From Photobacterium halotolerans DSM 18316 (GTDB taxonomy: Bacteria; Pseudomonadota; Gammaproteobacteria; Enterobacterales; Vibrionaceae), in the NCBI RefSeq assembly GCF_000425165.1, contig NZ_KE384320.1, positions 468,994 through 532,993 on the forward strand: a stretch of DNA of 64,000 bases, written 5' to 3'. Positions within the stretch are counted from its first letter, which is position 1; every line of letters starts with the position of its first letter. The position numbers were made by a program, and so were the translations under genes. The notes under the pieces were generated by a model that searched no databases, was not told where the DNA came from, and was given only the letters and a program-made list of their open reading frames with translations. This document shows positions 1 to 10,878 of this stretch, piece by piece.

Positions 1-48
1 GATGATTTATGCAAAACGGAGGAGACTAAAAACAGAGAACTGAGCAGA

Positions 49-76
49 ACACTGCAGCCGGAACCGGCTGCAGTGT
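49..76 (-). terminator. Hairpin terminator after dapB
   Basis: A perfect 13-bp inverted repeat (ACACTGCAGCCGG and its complement) with a 2-base loop lies just after the dapB stop. The downstream U-tract on the minus strand is weak, so it may slow rather than fully stop transcription. Confidence 0.6.
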
Positions 77-88
77 AACAGAAGAGGT

Positions 89-910
<822 letters not shown>

Positions 911-934
911 TTAAAACATTCAGCAGATGAAGGT

Positions 935-995
935 CTGTTTATCTTTCAGGGTCAGATTAACCGGCCAACACACCAAGACCATGAAAGATAAACAG
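935..995 (-). repeat. 14-bp inverted repeat in the dapB leader
   Basis: CTGTTTATCTTTCA (935-948) is repeated as its exact reverse complement at 982-995, with 33 bases between. It lies 37 bases upstream of the dapB start and downstream of the ispH terminator, so it is either a structured mRNA leader or a spaced operator. I do not recognise a known riboswitch in it. Confidence 0.5.
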
Positions 996-1022
996 CCCAT
1001 TAATCTAGCCTGTATAACGGTG

Positions 1023-1049
1023 AAAAAAAACCCCGGTATGACCGGGGTT
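1023..1049 (-). terminator. Intrinsic terminator of the ribF-ispH operon
   Basis: A 9-bp stem (AACCCCGGT/ACCGGGGTT) with a 3-base loop is followed on the minus strand by eight U residues. It lies 27 bases after the ispH stop. Confidence 0.9.
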
Positions 1050-1075
1050 CCAGAAATAATCCTGCAACGGACTGC

Positions 1076-2026
1076 TTAGCCTACATTTTTGACCTGCAAT
1101 TCCCGCGGCACTTCAAAAAACATATTTTCTTCGCGGCCGCTCAGCTCTTCCACTTCGCCACCGGCCAGTGCCTGAATTCGGGCGATAATCTGGTTGACCA
1201 GCGCTTCCGGCGCAGAGGCACCCGCTGTCACGCCCACACTCGCTTTGCCGGTCAGCCAGTTGGCATCGACATCTTCGGCACAGTCAGTCAGATAGCTTGG
1301 GGTACCCAACTTTTCTGCTAATTCACGCAGGCGATTGGAGTTTGAGGAATTTTTTGACCCCACCACTATCATCACATCGACGCTGGCGGCCATTTCACGC
1401 ACGGCATCCTGGCGATTCTGGGTTGCATAACAGATGTCATCTTTACGTGGCCCCTGAATATCCGGGAAGACCTGACGCAAGCGATCAATGACCTCTGCGG
1501 TTTCGTCCACCGACAAAGTCGTCTGGCTGACGTAGTGCAGGTTGCCCGGATCTCTCACCACAGCTTTCAGTTTGTCAACATCGGCCGGGGTTTCAACCAG
1601 GTACATACCGCCTGTGTCGCTGGCATACTGGCCCATAGTCCCTTCGACTTCAGGGTGACCGGCATGGCCGATCAGCACCACTTCCATATCACGGCGACTG
1701 GCGCGGGCCACTTCCATATGGACTTTGGTGACCAGAGGACATGTCGCATCAAACACGGTTAACTTACGCGCTTTGGCTTCATTGCGAACGGCCTGAGACA
1801 CCCCGTGAGCAGAGAAAATAACAATATTGTCATCCGGCACTTCGCTCAGCTCTTCGACAAAGACTGCCCCACGCTGTTTCAGTCCCTCAACCACAAACCG
1901 GTTGTGAACCACCTCATGGCGCACGTAAATAGGCGGCTGATACAGCTCCAGCGCACGCTCAACGATACTGATTGCCCGATCAACACCGGCACAGAAACCA
2001 CGAGGGTTAGCAAGTAAGATTTTCAT
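1076..2026 (-). CDS. ispH: 4-hydroxy-3-methylbut-2-enyl diphosphate reductase
   Basis: Last enzyme of the MEP isoprenoid pathway, an iron-sulfur protein that converts HMBPP to IPP and DMAPP. The three cluster cysteines are visible at Cys12 (NPRGFCAGV), Cys96 (DATCPLV) and about Cys199 (ICYATQNRQ). The active-site region [13 protein letters not shown] (about 121-133) is also present and includes the proton-relay Glu126. The 316-residue length is normal. It is the last gene of the conserved ribF-ileS-lspA-fkpB-ispH cluster, 66 bases after fkpB, and is followed by a strong terminator. Confidence 0.97.
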   Translation of the reverse strand: MKILLANPRGFCAGVDRAISIVERALELYQPPIYVRHEVVHNRFVVEGLKQRGAVFVEELSEVPDDNIVIFSAHGVSQAVRNEAKARKLTVFDATCPLVTKVHMEVARASRRDMEVVLIGHAGHPEVEGTMGQYASDTGGMYLVETPADVDKLKAVVRDPGNLHYVSQTTLSVDETAEVIDRLRQVFPDIQGPRKDDICYATQNRQDAVREMAASVDVMIVVGSKNSSNSNRLRELAEKLGTPSYLTDCAEDVDANWLTGKASVGVTAGASAPEALVNQIIARIQALAGGEVEELSGREENMFFEVPRELQVKNVG

Positions 2027-2092
2027 ATCTGAGGACTCTTTACCTTGATCCTTCCACTCCTGATCTCAATAGGGCCGGGAGCGAAAATGGGT

Positions 2093-2527
2093 TTACCCTT
2101 CGATGCTGACCACTTCAACATCAAAGGTCACCCGCTGGCCGGCCAGCGGATGATTGAAATCAACAGTGACAGAATCACCGACCACAGCGGTAATCACACC
2201 AGGGATATCCTGCCCGTCCGGGCCGCTGAATGCAATGATAGCGCCAACTTCTGCCGGAGCATCAGAGCCAAAGCGGGTTAAATCAACATGATGGATATTG
2301 TCAGGATTCGGCATACCGAACGCATCTTCCGGCTCAAGCACAAACTGGTTTTTCTCGCCCTGCGCCAGGCCAAGCAGGCAGCGTTCAAAATTGTCCGTCA
2401 GACTGCCATCGCCCATACGAAACTTAGCCGGTTTCCCCATCGACTGAGTAGACTCAGCGACCGAGCCGTCTTCCAGCTTGATGGAAAAGTGCATTAAAAC
2501 TTCACTGTTGTGCGTGATGACCGACAT
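2093..2527 (-). CDS. fkpB: FKBP-type peptidyl-prolyl cis-trans isomerase
   Basis: Small SlpA-type FKBP prolyl isomerase and chaperone, 144 residues (E. coli FkpB 149). The FKBP core is recognisable from LHFSIKLEDGSVAEST at the start to DFNHPLAGQRVTFDVEV at the end. The inserted IF domain, typical of SlyD/FkpB proteins, lies between. It sits in its usual place between lspA and ispH. The 135-base gap from lspA holds a short GCCTGG/CCAGGC hairpin at 2567-2581 but no obvious terminator, so co-transcription is likely. Confidence 0.93.
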   Translation of the reverse strand: MSVITHNSEVLMHFSIKLEDGSVAESTQSMGKPAKFRMGDGSLTDNFERCLLGLAQGEKNQFVLEPEDAFGMPNPDNIHHVDLTRFGSDAPAEVGAIIAFSGPDGQDIPGVITAVVGDSVTVDFNHPLAGQRVTFDVEVVSIEG

Positions 2528-2662
2528 ACATACATCCTGATTACGAATTACTGAGTGGTACGGCAGGCCTGGGTACCAGGCTTACCGGATAAATCCACCG
2601 CTTTTTACAATAAAGCGCCGCCCATCGCAACGAGCAGCGCCTGGTCCGTGAGCCTGAACGCC

Positions 2663-3178
2663 TTACTGGCTGGTTTTGGTCTTTGTCTTTCCGGTCAGTA
2701 AGCCTTCCAGAATAATAAGACCCGCGCCAACGCAGATTGCCGAGTCGGCAATATTAAACGCCGGCCAGTGGTGCTGCCCGATATAGAAATCGAGAAAATC
2801 CACCACGAAACCATGGTACAGGCGGTCAAACAGGTTGCCGAGTGCGCCACCTATGATCAGCGCATAGGCAGAGTTGACCATAGTGTGGCTGGCTGGCGTG
2901 CGCCGCATCCAGACCATGAGTAACGCAGTCACCCCTAAGGCGATGGCGGTAAACAGCCATCGCTGCCAGCCGCTGGCATCACTGAGAAAACTGAAGGCCG
3001 CACCGTAGTTGTGCACATACAGCAGATTAAAGAAGGGCAAGACTTCAATGCGGTTAGGCCAACCGTAACCCATGGTGTCCATCACCAGCAGCTTAGTACC
3101 GATATCGATGGCAAAGACCAGAACCGCCAGCCACAGCCAGCGAATTCCGGATTGCTTCAAAGCAGGTAAATTACTCAT
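2663..3178 (-). CDS. lspA: Signal peptidase II (prolipoprotein peptidase)
   Basis: Inner-membrane aspartyl protease that cleaves the signal peptide from diacylglyceryl prolipoproteins made by Lgt, which is also encoded in this window. The 171 residues have four hydrophobic segments. The catalytic aspartates are Asp127 in FVVDFLDF and Asp145 in FNIADSAI, near NLFDR. Its ATG overlaps the ileS stop codon (ATGA), implying translational coupling. Confidence 0.96.
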   Translation of the reverse strand: MSNLPALKQSGIRWLWLAVLVFAIDIGTKLLVMDTMGYGWPNRIEVLPFFNLLYVHNYGAAFSFLSDASGWQRWLFTAIALGVTALLMVWMRRTPASHTMVNSAYALIIGGALGNLFDRLYHGFVVDFLDFYIGQHHWPAFNIADSAICVGAGLIILEGLLTGKTKTKTSQ

Positions 3179-6009
3179 CAGGCAAACTTGCGCTCTTCAC
3201 CCTGACCGTCGATGTTGGTCACACAGCGGCCACAAATTTCTTCATGGCCGGCAATGGTGCCGACATCGGCCACATGGTGCCAGCAGCGGTCACACTTGGC
3301 CGCTTCCGATGCTGTCACCAGCACCGACAGGCCAGCCACCTCAGTCGGTTTCGCTTCTGCCGGCTTATTGTCGGCCAAAGCCACCTGGGCTTTGGAGGTC
3401 AGCAGCACAAAACGCAGCTCATTTTCCAGGCGGCTGAGCTTGGCTGCCAGCTCAGGTTCGGCATACAGCGTCACCTCGGCCTGCAGCGCACCGCCAAGGC
3501 GTTTTTCGTTACGCGCTTCTTCCAGCAGTTTGTTTACAGCGCCGCGAACTGCCTGGATCTCAGTCCAGAATTCATTGCTGAATGCCTCATTGTCAGACAG
3601 CGCAAACAGGCCGTCAAACCACTCGCCGGTAAAGACAAAGGTGTCACGCTCGCCCGGCATCTCATTCCAGATTTCATCGGCAGTGAAAGACATGATTGGC
3701 GCCATCCAGCGAACCAGAGCCTCAACAATGTAGTACAAAGCCGTCTGGCAGCTGCGCTGGGCATGGCCGCCGCGTTTGGCCGTATACTGGCGATCTTTGA
3801 TCACATCGAGATAGAAAGAGCCCATTTCGATCGAACAGAAGTGCATCAGGCGTTGGGTCACTGTGTGCAGGTTGTATTCATCGTACGCTTTGATGATTTC
3901 ATCCTGTGCCGCTTTCGCTTGCGCGACCGCCCAGCGATCCAGCGCGACCATCTCTTCGGCCGGCACACAGTCGGTGGCCGGGTTGAAACCGCTCAGGTTA
4001 GCCAGCAGGAAACGCGCCGTGTTACGGATACGACGGTAAGCATCAGCGCTGCGCTTGAGGATTTCATCTGACACCGCCACTTCACCTGTGTAGTCAGTCG
4101 ATGCGACCCACAGACGCAGGATATCAGCGCCCAGCTTGTTGGTAACATCTTTTGGCGCTACCACGTTACCGATAGATTTCGACATCTTACGGCCCTGGCC
4201 ATCAACCACGAAACCGTGGGTCAGCACCTGGCGGTAAGGGGCCTTGTTTTTCATCGCCACCGATGAAATCAGCGAAGACTGGAACCAGCCACGATGCTGG
4301 TCAGAACCTTCCAGATAAAGATCGGCCGCATTGCCATTGAACTCTTCGCGGTTATCAACCACGGCATAGTGGGTGACACCGGAGTCGAACCAGACATCCA
4401 GGGTATCGAGCACTTTTTCGTATTGCTCAGCATCGGCTTCACCCATGATCTCGGCAGGATTGAGATCCCACCACGCCTGGATGCCTTTTTCTTCCACCAG
4501 CTGAGCCACTTTTTCAATCAGTGCCAGGCTGTCCGGATGCAGTTCCTGCGTTTCTTTATGGACGAACAGTGCAATCGGTACGCCCCAGGTGCGCTGACGT
4601 GAGATACACCACTCAGGGCGACCTTCGACCATGCTCTCGATACGACTCTGGCCCCACTCAGGCATCCACTGAACACCTTTGATTTCTTCCAGCGCTTTGG
4701 CACGCAGACCGTTCTGATCCATGGAAATAAACCACTGCGGGGTGGCACGGAAGATGATTGGGGTCTTGTGACGCCAGCAATGCGGATAGCTGTGCTCATA
4801 AGAGTGATGATGCAGCAAGGCACCGTGTTCTTTCAGCGTCTCGACAACTGCATCGTTGGCTTTGAAGACGTGCTGACCGGCAAACAGCTCGGTATCCGGC
4901 AGGTATACACCATTACTGCCGACCGGGTTTGCCACTTCCAGACCGTACTTCTGACCGACCACAAAGTCTTCCTGACCGTGACCTGGCGCTGTGTGTACGC
5001 AACCGGTACCGGATTCGGTGGTCACGTGATCACCCAGAATCACAGGCACGTCAAAGCTGTAGAACGGATGGTTAAAGCGCAGCAGATCCAGCTCGATACC
5101 TTTACAGAAGCCCAGATTGTGGAAATGCTCGATACCGGCACGATCCATCACATCTTTTGCCAGCTCAGCGGCCACGATCAGACGTTGAGGCTGCTCGCCT
5201 TCCACCTGGATCAGGACATATTCCAGATCGTCACGGACTGCTACCGCACGGTTGGCCGGCAGTGTCCAGGGCGTGGTGGTCCAGATCACAATGGACACAT
5301 CCCCCTGCCCCTGATGATCACTGGCCAGATTAAACTTGCTTAAAACTTCAGCTTCATCAACGGCTTTGAATTTAACGTCGATGGACGGCGAGACCTTGTT
5401 TTTGTATTCCACTTCGGCTTCAGCCAGCGCTGAACCGCAGTCGGTACACCAGTGAACAGGTTTGAAACCTTTCAGCAGGTGGCCGTTATCGGCAATTTTG
5501 CCCAAGGCACGAATGATGTTGGCTTCGGTAGCAAAATCCATAGTGCGGTACGGCTTGTCCCACTCACCCAGTACCCCGAGGCGGATAAAACTTTCTTTCT
5601 GGCCTTCAACCTGACCGGCTGCATACGCCCGGCATTTTTCGCGGAACTCGGCAGCCGAGACTTTGTGACCGGGTTTACCGACTTTTTTCTCTACCATCAG
5701 CTCGATCGGCAGACCGTGGCAATCCCAGCCCGGTACGTAAGGCGCGTCAAAGCCGGACATCGACTTTGACTTGATAATAATGTCTTTGAGAATCTTGTTC
5801 AGTGCGTGACCAATATGAATATCACCATTGGCATATGGAGGGCCGTCATGCAGTACGAAAGATTTTTTACCTTTCTTGGCTTTACGGATTTCACCGTAGA
5901 GATCCTCGTCATACCAACGCTTAAGCATTGCAGGCTCGCGTTGCGCCAGGTTGCCTCGCATCGGAAACCCTGTTTCAGGCAGGTTCAGGGTATCTTTATA
6001 GTCGCTCAT
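3178..6009 (-). CDS. ileS: Isoleucyl-tRNA synthetase
   Basis: Class I aminoacyl-tRNA synthetase of 943 residues that charges tRNA-Ile. Visible landmarks are the HIGH signature in [13 protein letters not shown] (HIGH at 65-68), the KMSKS loop in [10 protein letters not shown] near residue 600, and a C-terminal zinc knuckle (CDRCWHH followed by CGRC). Together these mark the bacterial mupirocin-sensitive type. The start overlaps the ribF stop by 4 bases and the stop overlaps the lspA start, so the three genes are tightly coupled. Confidence 0.98.
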   Translation of the reverse strand: MSDYKDTLNLPETGFPMRGNLAQREPAMLKRWYDEDLYGEIRKAKKGKKSFVLHDGPPYANGDIHIGHALNKILKDIIIKSKSMSGFDAPYVPGWDCHGLPIELMVEKKVGKPGHKVSAAEFREKCRAYAAGQVEGQKESFIRLGVLGEWDKPYRTMDFATEANIIRALGKIADNGHLLKGFKPVHWCTDCGSALAEAEVEYKNKVSPSIDVKFKAVDEAEVLSKFNLASDHQGQGDVSIVIWTTTPWTLPANRAVAVRDDLEYVLIQVEGEQPQRLIVAAELAKDVMDRAGIEHFHNLGFCKGIELDLLRFNHPFYSFDVPVILGDHVTTESGTGCVHTAPGHGQEDFVVGQKYGLEVANPVGSNGVYLPDTELFAGQHVFKANDAVVETLKEHGALLHHHSYEHSYPHCWRHKTPIIFRATPQWFISMDQNGLRAKALEEIKGVQWMPEWGQSRIESMVEGRPEWCISRQRTWGVPIALFVHKETQELHPDSLALIEKVAQLVEEKGIQAWWDLNPAEIMGEADAEQYEKVLDTLDVWFDSGVTHYAVVDNREEFNGNAADLYLEGSDQHRGWFQSSLISSVAMKNKAPYRQVLTHGFVVDGQGRKMSKSIGNVVAPKDVTNKLGADILRLWVASTDYTGEVAVSDEILKRSADAYRRIRNTARFLLANLSGFNPATDCVPAEEMVALDRWAVAQAKAAQDEIIKAYDEYNLHTVTQRLMHFCSIEMGSFYLDVIKDRQYTAKRGGHAQRSCQTALYYIVEALVRWMAPIMSFTADEIWNEMPGERDTFVFTGEWFDGLFALSDNEAFSNEFWTEIQAVRGAVNKLLEEARNEKRLGGALQAEVTLYAEPELAAKLSRLENELRFVLLTSKAQVALADNKPAEAKPTEVAGLSVLVTASEAAKCDRCWHHVADVGTIAGHEEICGRCVTNIDGQGEERKFA

Positions 6010-6980
6010 TGATTCTCAATTCCGTTACTTGGGCGAAGTTGGACATGTTGACGATGCTCAGACAGCCACACCCGCGCAGTCTGGGCATCACGCTCGATTT
6101 GCGCTTTCAGCGCATCAAAGGAGGCGAATTTAATTTCATCTCGTAATTTGTGGTGTAGCACCACTTCAATCTGACAACCATAAATATCAGACTGATAATC
6201 AAATAAATGGACTTCCAGTTGCTGGCGCTCGCCGTTCACTGTCGGCCGGCGGCCGATATTCGCCACCCCGGGCAATGGCTGTTGCGCCACCCCCAGCACT
6301 TCAACGGCGTACACACCGGAAACCGGTGACACCCGGCGTTTCAGCGGCACATTGGCCGTCGGGAAGCCTATGGTCCGGCCCAGCTTCTGACCATGTGACA
6401 CCCGGCCGGTAATACTGTATGGACGGCCCAGCATGGCTTCTGCTGAGGCCAGATCATCACTGGCCAGTGCTTCGCGGATTGCCGTACTGCTCACGCGCTG
6501 AGTATCCACACAGTAACTCTGGGTACTGACAACCTCAAAGCCGAATTCACGCCCGGCGGCTTCCAGCATGGCAAAATCGCCGCTGCGGCCTTTACCGAAG
6601 CGAAAGTCGTCACCAACAACCAGAAACTTAACACCCAATTGTTCCACCAACAAGCGACGGACGAAATCTTCCGGTGCCATATCGGCAAAGCGGGCGTTGA
6701 AATTGACACACAACAGGCGCTCAATGCCTGCATGGCTGAGTTGCTGATACTTGTCGCGAAAGCGGGTCAGCCTTGCCGGCGCCTTGTCTTTGGCAAAGAG
6801 CTCCATGGGCTGAGGCTCAAAGCTCATCACAGTCGAAGGAACCCCTAACCGCCGGGCTTGCTCCAGTACCTGACGCAGCACGGCCAGATGGCCCTGATGG
6901 ACCCCGTCAAAGTTGCCAATTGTCAGAACACAGCCGTGGTGACCGGGCCGGATATTATGAATTCCTCGGATCAATTCCAT
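6006..6980 (-). CDS. ribF: Bifunctional riboflavin kinase / FAD synthetase
   Basis: Converts riboflavin to FMN and then FAD. The N-terminal nucleotidyltransferase domain shows [12 protein letters not shown] (about residues 21-32). The C-terminal riboflavin-kinase domain shows [11 protein letters not shown] (about 200-210). The 324-residue length is slightly above the E. coli protein (313). It is the first gene of the ileS-lspA cluster and overlaps ileS by 4 bases. The 133-base gap from murJ contains no clear terminator, so some read-through from murJ is possible. Confidence 0.96.
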   Translation of the reverse strand: MELIRGIHNIRPGHHGCVLTIGNFDGVHQGHLAVLRQVLEQARRLGVPSTVMSFEPQPMELFAKDKAPARLTRFRDKYQQLSHAGIERLLCVNFNARFADMAPEDFVRRLLVEQLGVKFLVVGDDFRFGKGRSGDFAMLEAAGREFGFEVVSTQSYCVDTQRVSSTAIREALASDDLASAEAMLGRPYSITGRVSHGQKLGRTIGFPTANVPLKRRVSPVSGVYAVEVLGVAQQPLPGVANIGRRPTVNGERQQLEVHLFDYQSDIYGCQIEVVLHHKLRDEIKFASFDALKAQIERDAQTARVWLSEHRQHVQLRPSNGIENQ

Positions 6981-7113
6981 CTGCAGCTAATCATTACCAA
7001 AGTCAAAAACTGACGGATTATATACCAGAGCGCAACAGGGTTAAAACCATGTGCGCCGTAAGATGTACTTTTTTGCCTCAATACCGTACCGGCCCTAATC
7101 CGTATCGCGCACC

Positions 7114-8673
7114 TTAGCCTTCGCTGCGCAGGTGGTGCAAGCGGACACCAGTCACCGCCAGTGATAACAGGTAAGTCACGGCCCCCAGACCTATCAGGCC
7201 AGTCAGCCAGTACACGCGCTGAACCAGGCTCAATGACAGCCAGTGCGCCATATCCGGCGACAGCCATAGCAACACGCCCACCATAGCCACACCGGCAATC
7301 ACCAAACGGAGCACAAATCCAAACGTAGTACGTGAAATACGGTACACCCCGGCACGGTGCAGGCCGCGGTACAAGAGTGCGGCGTTGACCAGTGCCGACA
7401 AGGCCGTTGCCAGCGCCAGGCCAACATAGCCTAAGAAATAGGCAAAAATCGCATTGAAGACCATGTTGGTGACCATAGCAATCACGCCATAGCGTACCGG
7501 GGTGCGGGTGTCTTGTCTTGCATAGTAACCAGGTGCCAGCACTTTGATTAACATAAAATTCAGCAGGCCTGACGCGTAAGCCAGCAGCGACATGCCCGCC
7601 TGCTCGACATCATTAGGCGTAAACTCCCCCCGCATGAAAAGCACCATCAGCATAGGCTTCGCCAGCACCATCAGCCCCAGCATAGCAGGCAAACCGAGCA
7701 GAAGTACCATTCTGACTCCCCAATCCATGGTGTGGGCAAAATGCTCCCGGTTCTGATCCACATGCTTACGCGACAAGGCCGGCAGGATAACGGTCGCAAT
7801 GGCTATCCCAAACAGACCCAAAGGAAATTCAAGCAGCCGGTCTGAGTAATACAGCCAGCTGATGGATCCCGTCATCAGAAAGCTGGCGATGAAGGTATCA
7901 AACAGCAGGTTAATCTGGCTCACTGACACACCGAACAAGGCCGGTATCATCAGGGTGCGGATTTTCACCACGCCGGGATCGTGCCATCCCCAGCGCGGAC
8001 GAACCAGCACCCCTTCCCGGTAAAGAAAGGGCAACTGAAACAGAAACTGTACTAAACCGCCCAGAAAAACGCCCAGTGCCAGGCCGATTTCAGGCTGCTC
8101 CAGATTCGGTGAGACCCACCAGGCACACAAAATAATGGAGATATTGAGAAATACCGGGGTAAACGAAGAAACGGCAAATTTCCCTAAGGTATTGAGGATG
8201 GCACCCGACAAAGCGACCAGGGTGATAAACCACAGGTAAGGAAAAGTGATTTTCAGCAACAGGCTCGCCAGTTCAAATTTCGGCGCGGCCGGCCCGTCAT
8301 TGAGCCAGTCAAGAAACCAACCGGCACCAAACAGGGCAGTAATCGCCCCGGATCCCAAAACGCCCGCAAGAGTCACCAGGGTAACTATGCCTCCCAGCGT
8401 ACCGGATACCCTGGCGATCAGTTCACGGGTTTTGTCTTTGTCACCCGCCGCATGGGCTTCTGTCAGCACGGGAACGAAAGCTTGAGAGAAAGCCCCTTCG
8501 GCAAACAGGCGGCGAAGGAAGTTAGGGATCTTATTGGCAAAGAAAAAAACATCGGCAGCCGCACCGGCTCCCATCAGGTTTGCTACCACGACATCCCGCA
8601 CTAAACCCATGACACGAGATACAAAAGTCATACTGCTGACAATCAGCCCGGAGCGCAAAAGACGCTTACTCAC
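7114..8673 (-). CDS. murJ: Lipid II flippase MurJ
   Basis: Inner-membrane MOP-superfamily flippase (MviN) that moves lipid II to the periplasmic side for peptidoglycan synthesis. The 519-residue protein is hydrophobic throughout, with about 14 membrane segments. The N-terminus MSKRLLRSGLIVSSMTFVSR and the internal motif AFVPVL are family hallmarks. The start is GTG, with GAGG 7 bases upstream. It is divergent from rpsT, the arrangement seen in many enterics and vibrios. Confidence 0.96.
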   Translation of the reverse strand: MSKRLLRSGLIVSSMTFVSRVMGLVRDVVVANLMGAGAAADVFFFANKIPNFLRRLFAEGAFSQAFVPVLTEAHAAGDKDKTRELIARVSGTLGGIVTLVTLAGVLGSGAITALFGAGWFLDWLNDGPAAPKFELASLLLKITFPYLWFITLVALSGAILNTLGKFAVSSFTPVFLNISIILCAWWVSPNLEQPEIGLALGVFLGGLVQFLFQLPFLYREGVLVRPRWGWHDPGVVKIRTLMIPALFGVSVSQINLLFDTFIASFLMTGSISWLYYSDRLLEFPLGLFGIAIATVILPALSRKHVDQNREHFAHTMDWGVRMVLLLGLPAMLGLMVLAKPMLMVLFMRGEFTPNDVEQAGMSLLAYASGLLNFMLIKVLAPGYYARQDTRTPVRYGVIAMVTNMVFNAIFAYFLGYVGLALATALSALVNAALLYRGLHRAGVYRISRTTFGFVLRLVIAGVAMVGVLLWLSPDMAHWLSLSLVQRVYWLTGLIGLGAVTYLLSLAVTGVRLHHLRSEG

Positions 8674-8806
8674 AAAAAAACCTCATAAAAGATGGCCCAG
8701 AAAGGTGACTTGCGGAGCCAAATGCTGGTAGAATCTGCCGCCATATTAACCGTGTTAATGCACAAGTGCCAATTTCAATGGCACGGCTGTTATTTGCACA
8801 AATCAT

Positions 8807-8835
8807 TTGACATTGTTCGGTTTTAGAGGCATATT
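8807..8835 (+). promoter_or_regulatory. Probable sigma-70 promoter of rpsT
   Basis: A consensus -35 (TTGACA, 8807-8812) is followed after 17 bases by CATATT (8830-8835), 47 bases before the rpsT start. A small hairpin (GTGCCA/TGGCAC, 8766-8784) lies upstream between the divergent genes. Confidence 0.5.
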
Positions 8836-8882
8836 CCTCGGCCTTAAATTGTCACCATACCAAGAATTTGGGAGTTACACCC

Positions 8883-9143
8883 TTGGCAAATATCAAATCT
8901 GCTAAGAAACGTGCAATCACTTCTGAAAAACGTCGTCAGCACAACGCTAGCCGTCGTTCTATGATGCGCACTTTCTTCAAAAAAGTTGTTGCTGCTATTG
9001 AAGCAGGCGATAAAGAAGCCGCCGTTAAGGCCTTCGCTGACATGCAACCTGTTATGGACCGTATGGCTACTAAAGGCCTGGTTCATAAAAACAAGGCTGC
9101 TCGTCATAAAGCGCGCCTGTCTGCAAAAATCAACGCTCTGTAA
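8883..9143 (+). CDS. rpsT: 30S ribosomal protein S20
   Basis: Primary 16S rRNA-binding protein of the small subunit, 86 residues, lysine/arginine-rich ([18 protein letters not shown]). The start is TTG: GGGAG at 8870-8874 sits 8 bases before it, and the earlier in-frame TTG overlaps that Shine-Dalgarno. E. coli rpsT also uses UUG, and the poor start codon is part of its autogenous translational control, so the same regulation is likely here. It is monocistronic, with a strong terminator directly after. Confidence 0.97.
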   Translation: MANIKSAKKRAITSEKRRQHNASRRSMMRTFFKKVVAAIEAGDKEAAVKAFADMQPVMDRMATKGLVHKNKAARHKARLSAKINAL

Positions 9144-9167
9144 TTCAGTGCATTGATGCTACAGCAA

Positions 9168-9197
9168 TAAAAAAACCGGCTATGGCCGGTTTTTTTA
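9168..9197 (+). terminator. Terminator of rpsT
   Basis: ACCGGC/GCCGGT stem with a 4-base loop, flanked by A-run and U-run. It can act in both directions and so also ends the facing hlyU transcript. Confidence 0.9.
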
Positions 9198-9244
9198 TGT
9201 CCGCTGTTTACTGTAACGCCTCGTCTCAGACAGGCAATAAGTGC

Positions 9245-9535
9245 TTAACAGTACATTTGCTGCAGCAGCTGGATCATCGACTTCACTTCCTGGCTTCTCA
9301 GCCTGTAGAACACAGTCTGCGACTCTTTACGTGTCGCCACCAGGCCATCGCGCCTTAGCCAGGCAAGATGCTGTGACAAGGCCGACTGGCTTAATTCCAG
9401 ACGGTCACTCATCGTTCCAACCGACAACTCTCCTTCCAGCAAGTAGCATAAAATCAGCAGCCGCCGCTCATTAGCCATGGCCTTAAGCAAAGACACTGCC
9501 TGAGGAGCACTGTGATGTAACGTTATGGTTTCCAT
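9245..9535 (-). CDS. hlyU: ArsR-family transcriptional regulator HlyU
   Basis: Winged-helix repressor/anti-repressor of the ArsR/SmtB family, 96 residues. The recognition helix region LSQSALSQHLAWLRRDGLV and KAMANERRLLILC match V. cholerae HlyU as I remember it, and hlyU lies between nhaR and rpsT there too. The two cysteines are Cys30 and the very last residue Cys96, 66 residues apart. That is the spacing of the redox pair Cys38/Cys104 of V. cholerae HlyU. No metal-binding motif of true ArsR proteins is present. Directly upstream is a 9-bp inverted repeat that could be its own operator. In vibrios HlyU activates haemolysin or toxin genes by displacing H-NS; no such target is visible here. 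Confidence 0.88.
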   Translation of the reverse strand: METITLHHSAPQAVSLLKAMANERRLLILCYLLEGELSVGTMSDRLELSQSALSQHLAWLRRDGLVATRKESQTVFYRLRSQEVKSMIQLLQQMYC

Positions 9536-9552
9536 CTTTCCACCGCTTGAAC

Positions 9553-9586
9553 TTCAGTGATTTATCTATTGACTTCTATCACTGAA
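9553..9586 (-). promoter_or_regulatory. 9-bp inverted repeat upstream of hlyU
   Basis: TTCAGTGAT (9553-9561) and ATCACTGAA (9578-9586) are perfect inverted repeats with 16 bases between. They lie 18-51 bases before the hlyU start, between the nhaR stop and hlyU. With no U-tract this is more likely an operator than a terminator. Confidence 0.4.
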
Positions 9587-9594
9587 AAAGGCGG

Positions 9595-10497
9595 TCATTT
9601 GAACAATTTTCTGAAGTCGGCTTCGCAAATTTTCTTTACAGCAGGGTGCATGATCATACGTTCGGCAAAAATAACGTAATATTCCTCCCGAATCGCTCTT
9701 ACTCGCTTCACTTCGCGTACAGTATGGGACTGTTCAATCTCTTCGGCATAAATCGAGGGCGCCACAAACATAGATTTACGAAACGCGCCGAACGCTTTCA
9801 TCAATGCCGCATCATCAAACTCGCCCAAGATATTGGGCGTGATGCCCTGCTGATCAAACCAATGGTGCAGTTTGCGCCCCATTGCCGTACGGCGCCCCGG
9901 TACCAGCAACTTATACTCTTCGAGGCAGGCAGGAAAACTGAGTGATTTATCTGTATCCGAACAGAAAAAACTCATGCCTGACTCACCCAGTTTCTTACTG
10001 AATAACCCTGGGCTCTGTGTCGAATCCACCGGACAATCAGACAAAATCATATCCAGCTTATGCTGAGACAATTGCTCCAGCAGCATTTCATGCGTCGACT
10101 CGTAGCAGCGTAAATGAATACGCTCATCTTCCGGGATACCCGCCATCAAAATCTTACTGACCAGGCGTTTTGACAACGCATCCGCGACCCCGACTTCCAG
10201 CAACTGATTCTCGCGCTGGGTATAATTCACGATATCCAGTAACTCATAACTGAGATCAAACATTTTATCGGCGTACTTAAAGACCAGCTGTCCCAGCTCT
10301 GTGGGTTCAATGTTACGGCCGACCCTTTTTGTCAGCTTACCGTTCAGTCTTTCCTCAAGCGCCCTTATCTGGCCCGTCACTGTCTGCGGCGCAAGGAATA
10401 ACGCATCGGCCGCTTTGGTCACTGACCCTTGCTTGCAGACCATCCAGAAATAATACAGGTGATTGTAATTCAGGTGCGACACTGTCGTAGGCCTCAA
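9595..10497 (-). CDS. nhaR: LysR-family activator of nhaA
   Basis: Sodium-responsive LysR-type regulator that activates nhaA in E. coli. The 300 residues begin with the typical HTH ([30 protein letters not shown]-like helix [10 protein letters not shown]), which resembles NhaR closely. The rest is the effector-binding domain. It lies downstream of nhaA and a small gene on the same strand, but a strong terminator separates them, so it has its own transcript. Confidence 0.9.
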   Translation of the reverse strand: MRPTTVSHLNYNHLYYFWMVCKQGSVTKAADALFLAPQTVTGQIRALEERLNGKLTKRVGRNIEPTELGQLVFKYADKMFDLSYELLDIVNYTQRENQLLEVGVADALSKRLVSKILMAGIPEDERIHLRCYESTHEMLLEQLSQHKLDMILSDCPVDSTQSPGLFSKKLGESGMSFFCSDTDKSLSFPACLEEYKLLVPGRRTAMGRKLHHWFDQQGITPNILGEFDDAALMKAFGAFRKSMFVAPSIYAEEIEQSHTVREVKRVRAIREEYYVIFAERMIMHPAVKKICEADFRKLFK

Positions 10498-10510
10498 TAC
10501 TCAACAAATA

Positions 10511-10538
10511 AAAAACCCCAGACCTTATCGGCCTGGGG
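10511..10538 (-). terminator. Terminator of the nhaA transcript
   Basis: Stem CCCCAG/CTGGGG with an inner CC/GG extension, followed on the minus strand by six U residues. It separates nhaA plus the small gene from nhaR. Confidence 0.85.
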
Positions 10539-10591
10539 CTATCCTATGTGTTTTTTATCCGAAAAGACACTGAGTCCGGGGACGGGAAAGA

Positions 10592-10858
10592 TTATTGCGC
10601 CTGTATTTCAGCCACTGTTTCCGCTGATACCAAATGGCGGGAGCGCTCACCCGCACGCTGCTCCAGTGCCCGGGCCAGAAAACCGGCAGGGGTCTCTTCC
10701 TGCCGTTCCTGGCTCTGATTCACCCCCTGCTCAAAGCCGGTAAGATAGGCTTGGCACAGCTCATTATCAAGCTGCTGCTGGCAGTGACTGTAGTCAGCCG
10801 CAGCCGCTGAGGCACCGGCCGAACTCAGGCCCAATACCAGTACAATTAATGCTTTCAT
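10592..10858 (-). CDS. Small periplasmic protein of unknown function
   Basis: I do not recognise this 88-residue protein. It has a clear signal peptide (MKALIVLVLGLSSAGASA, then AAADYS) and a short glutamine/glutamate-rich mature part with two cysteines (SHCQQQLDNELCQAYL) that could form a disulfide or bind a metal. GGGAG is 6 bases before the chosen ATG; an ATG two codons earlier abuts it and is less likely. The gene starts 20 bases after nhaA, with no terminator between and a terminator after it, so it is almost certainly co-transcribed with nhaA. Confidence 0.7.
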   Translation of the reverse strand: MKALIVLVLGLSSAGASAAAADYSHCQQQLDNELCQAYLTGFEQGVNQSQERQEETPAGFLARALEQRAGERSRHLVSAETVAEIQAQ

Positions 10859-10878
10859 AAACATCTCCCTGTCCCGGA

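Noticed and set aside
6971..7267. 98-codon minus-strand frame between ribF and murJ
   Set aside because: Mostly overlaps the murJ 3' end in another frame, and its composition looks like a shifted reading.
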